In this document: in pieces, positions 7,707 through 11,869 of the stretch
Position numbering within the stretch: position 1 is the first letter of the stretch
Layout: every line of letters begins with the position of its first letter
Assembly (NCBI GenBank): GCA_964440525.1
Contig: CAYTTC010000100.1
Span: 1 to 11,869, forward strand
DNA: 11,869 nt
Direction of reading: 5' to 3'
Origin: DASWJZ01 sp964440525
GTDB lineage: Bacteria > Pseudomonadota > Alphaproteobacteria > Rhizobiales > Afifellaceae
Made by a program: the position numbers and the translations under genes
Notes under the pieces: model-generated
Databases searched by the model: none
What the model was told of the DNA's origin: nothing
What the model saw: the letters and a program-made list of their open reading frames with translations, nothing else

Positions 7707-7785
7707 CCTGAAGGCTGCCTTTTGGGGGCCTGGTACCGTTGATGTTTGGCCGTCCTGTCGACGCTTCGGGTCATCGGACGGGCCG

Positions 7786-7792
7786 AAAGGGG
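7786..7792 (+). promoter_or_regulatory. Ribosome binding site that fixes the clpB start
   Basis: AAAGGGG ends 7 nt before the ATG at 7800. It supports that start over any of the upstream in-frame alternatives, which would add up to 18 residues not typical of ClpB. Confidence 0.7.
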
Positions 7793-7799
7793 TCGGACC

Positions 7800-10403
<2,604 letters not shown>

Positions 10404-10417
10404 GGCGGCCTTCTTCT

Positions 10418-10436
10418 CTCTCCCCGAAGGGGAGAG
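10418..10436. terminator. Strong hairpin between convergent clpB and GreA-like genes
   Basis: CTCTCCCC (10418-10425) and GGGGAGAG (10429-10436) form a perfect 8-bp stem closed by a three-base GAA loop, 14 nt after the clpB stop and 11 nt beyond the GreA-like stop on the other strand. The position between convergent genes suggests a shared bidirectional terminator or 3'-end stabiliser. Neither side has a T run, so Rho-independent termination is not assured. Similar CTCTCCCC-type hairpins are, from memory, common between genes in rhizobia. Confidence 0.55.
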
Positions 10437-10447
10437 CCAAGTCCGCG

Positions 10448-10909
10448 CTATTCCTCGATCGCCAGAATTTCCGCCTCGCCTTGGCCGGCAGGCACGACAT
10501 CGCCAACCTCCTTGCCAATCAGCGCGCGGGCGAGTGGCGCGACATAGGAGAGCGTCTCTGCCGCAGGGTCCGCCTCGTCCTCGCCGACGATGCGAAAAGT
10601 CTGTGTCCGTCCGTCGTCGCGCGCGATCGTGACCCGGCAGCCGAAGCGCACGCTCTCGCAGTCGGGGGGCGGAGGTTGCACTTCGACGGTGGCGCGGCGC
10701 GCCGTCCAGTAACGCAGCTCGCGCGAGGCGGCGGCGATCTTTTCGCGGTCGTCCGCGGCCTGCGCTTCGGCGAGCGCTTCCCGATGCCGCTCGACCTCCG
10801 CCTCGATCATCGTCAGCCCCCGCTTGGTCACGAGGTTCGGGTGCTCGCTCACCGGCCGGTCGGGGAGCTCGGGAACCTCGTCGGTCTCCTTCACGAAAGC
10901 GCGGCTCAT
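10448..10909 (-). CDS. GreA/GreB-family transcription factor with a non-canonical coiled-coil tip
   Basis: GreA and GreB insert a coiled coil into the RNA polymerase secondary channel and stimulate cleavage of backtracked RNA. This 153-residue protein has an N-terminal extension (MSRAFVKETDEVPELPDRP), a coiled coil (about 30-75) and a C-terminal FKBP-like GreA/GreB domain (about 86-153) with TFRIVGEDEADP and PLARALIGKEVGDVV. These are close to E. coli GreA's YRIVGDDEAD and PIARGLIGKEEDDVV. The coiled-coil tip reads QAADDREKI instead of the GDLxENAEY of true GreA, so the Asp/Glu pair needed for cleavage is not in its usual context (Asp53, Asp54 and Glu56 are nearby). It may be a secondary-channel regulator rather than a cleavage factor; this is inference. 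The ATG at 10909 has AAGGGG 5 nt upstream, overlapping the ggt stop, so it is probably co-transcribed with and coupled to ggt. Confidence 0.88.
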   Translation of the reverse strand: MSRAFVKETDEVPELPDRPVSEHPNLVTKRGLTMIEAEVERHREALAEAQAADDREKIAAASRELRYWTARRATVEVQPPPPDCESVRFGCRVTIARDDGRTQTFRIVGEDEADPAAETLSYVAPLARALIGKEVGDVVPAGQGEAEILAIEE

Positions 10910-10914
10910 GGCGG

Positions 10915-10920
10915 CCCCTT
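10915..10920 (-). promoter_or_regulatory. RBS of the GreA-like gene overlapping the ggt stop codon
   Basis: On the minus strand the sequence TAAGGGG combines the ggt TAA stop with an AAGGGG Shine-Dalgarno 5 nt before the ATG. This arrangement favours translational coupling of the two genes. Confidence 0.65.
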
Positions 10921-11869
10921 AATACCCCGCCGTCAGCGCCGTCGGCCTGCGCGGGTCGGAGGCTCCGAAGAGCGCGCCATTCTCGCGGCGCATGATCGAC
11001 TGAGTCGAGCCCATTGTCGGCAAGAGCTTGATCGTGTGGCCCTTCGCTTCGAGAAGCCGGATCGTGTCGGGGCTGAAGCCTTCCTCGATGCGGAGCTCGT
11101 CCGGCAGCCATTGATGATGCATGCGCGGCGCGGCGCTCGCCTCGGCGACGTTCATGCCGTGGTCGATCACGTTCATGACGATCTGCAGAACGGTGGTGAT
11201 GATGCGGCTGCCGCCGGGGCTGCCGGTGACGAGCACCACTTTTCCGTCCTTCAGCACGAGGGTCGGACTCATGGAGGATAGCGGGCGCTTTCCCGGTTCG
11301 ACCGCATTGGCGTCGCCGCCGATCAGGCCATAGGCGTTAGGCACGCCGGGCTTTGCGGAAAAATCGTCCATCTCGTTGTTGAGAAGGATGCCGGTTCCTG
11401 CCGCCACCAGGCCCGAGCCGAACGAAAAGTTCAGCGTGTAGGTGTTGGCGACGGCGTTGCCGTCCTTGTCGACGACGGCGAAGTGCGTCGTCTGATCGCC
11501 TTCGTGGGGGAGGGGATTGCTGGGCTTGATCGTCGCCGACGGCGTCGCGGAATCGCGATCGATCAAGGTGCGAAGGGCCCCCGCGTAGGCTTTGCTCGTC
11601 AACCCCTTGAGCGGCACGCCGACGAAATCGCTGTCGCCCAAGAACTCACTGCGGTCGGCATAGGCACGCTTCATCGCCTCCGCCATCAGATGGATGGTCT
11701 CGGCGCTCCCGAAGCCGAGCTCGCCCATTGGAAAGCCTTCGAGGATGTTCAGAATCTCAATCACATGCGTGCCGCCGGAGGAGGGCGGCGGCATCGACAG
11801 AATGTCGTAGCCGCGATAGGTGCCCTCGACCGGCGCGCGGACGACCGCCTCATACGCCGCGAGATCCTC
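10919..11869 (-). CDS. ggt: Gamma-glutamyltransferase, C-terminal part (cut by window edge)
   Basis: This enzyme cleaves the gamma-glutamyl bond of glutathione and related compounds and transfers the glutamyl group to water or amino acids, normally in the periplasm after self-processing. The window holds the last 316 codons; the frame stays open to the right edge (EDLAAYEAVV... precedes the internal Met at 11794), so the start and any signal peptide lie outside. The self-processing nucleophile is the first Thr of QTTHFAVVD (codon at 11489-11491), which begins the small subunit. GILLNNEMDDFSAKPGVPN, PLSSMSP and the oxyanion-hole GSPGGSRI (about 11203-11226) are intact, and the end GASDPRRPTALTAGY matches the family C-terminus. 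The sequence is close to E. coli Ggt over the whole segment. The GreA-like gene starts 9 nt downstream. Nothing suggests the gene is broken. Confidence 0.96.
   Translation of the reverse strand, partial: EDLAAYEAVVRAPVEGTYRGYDILSMPPPSSGGTHVIEILNILEGFPMGELGFGSAETIHLMAEAMKRAYADRSEFLGDSDFVGVPLKGLTSKAYAGALRTLIDRDSATPSATIKPSNPLPHEGDQTTHFAVVDKDGNAVANTYTLNFSFGSGLVAAGTGILLNNEMDDFSAKPGVPNAYGLIGGDANAVEPGKRPLSSMSPTLVLKDGKVVLVTGSPGGSRIITTVLQIVMNVIDHGMNVAEASAAPRMHHQWLPDELRIEEGFSPDTIRLLEAKGHTIKLLPTMGSTQSIMRRENGALFGASDPRRPTALTAGY

Noticed and set aside
7746..7799. 18-codon N-terminal extension of clpB from an upstream in-frame start
   Set aside because: The ATG at 7800 has a good RBS at proper spacing and gives the normal ClpB N-terminus; the extension has no family similarity.

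Overview
This is an ordinary, gene-dense chromosomal core region of a high-GC alphaproteobacterium, most likely from the order Hyphomicrobiales (Rhizobiales). The evidence is the gene order lysC-ptsP-prfA-prmC-DUF4167-clpB, which I recall from rhizobial genomes, a GAF-type PtsP (nitrogen PTS enzyme I), a DUF4167 protein (an alphaproteobacterial family), and strong G/C bias at third codon positions. Genus assignment is not possible from this window alone.

Left block (114-5714, + strand): aspartate kinase (lysC), PEP-protein phosphotransferase (ptsP), peptide chain release factor 1 (prfA) and its glutamine methyltransferase (prmC). The gaps are 60 nt, 7 nt and a 4-nt ATGA overlap, so at least ptsP-prfA-prmC looks like one transcription unit. 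PrmC methylates the GGQ glutamine of the release factor encoded just upstream.

Middle block (5715-7799): a 242-nt intergenic stretch with two inverted repeats, then a DUF4167 gene (+). Convergent to it is a MOSC-domain protein (-). A 178-nt divergent intergenic region lies between the MOSC gene and clpB and holds a weak candidate heat-shock promoter.

Right block (7800-11869): the ClpB disaggregase (+), a strong hairpin in the 44-nt convergent gap, then a two-gene minus-strand unit of gamma-glutamyltransferase (ggt, cut by the right window edge) followed by a GreA/GreB-family protein. The RBS of the latter overlaps the ggt stop codon.

I saw no mobile element, CRISPR array, tRNA/rRNA gene, pseudogene or defence-like cassette, and no evidence of a novel multi-gene system. 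The points worth a second look are modest: substitutions in the RF1 GGQ loop next to its modifying enzyme, a GreA-family protein without the canonical acidic tip motif, an AT-hook-like motif in the DUF4167 protein, and a few intergenic palindromes.
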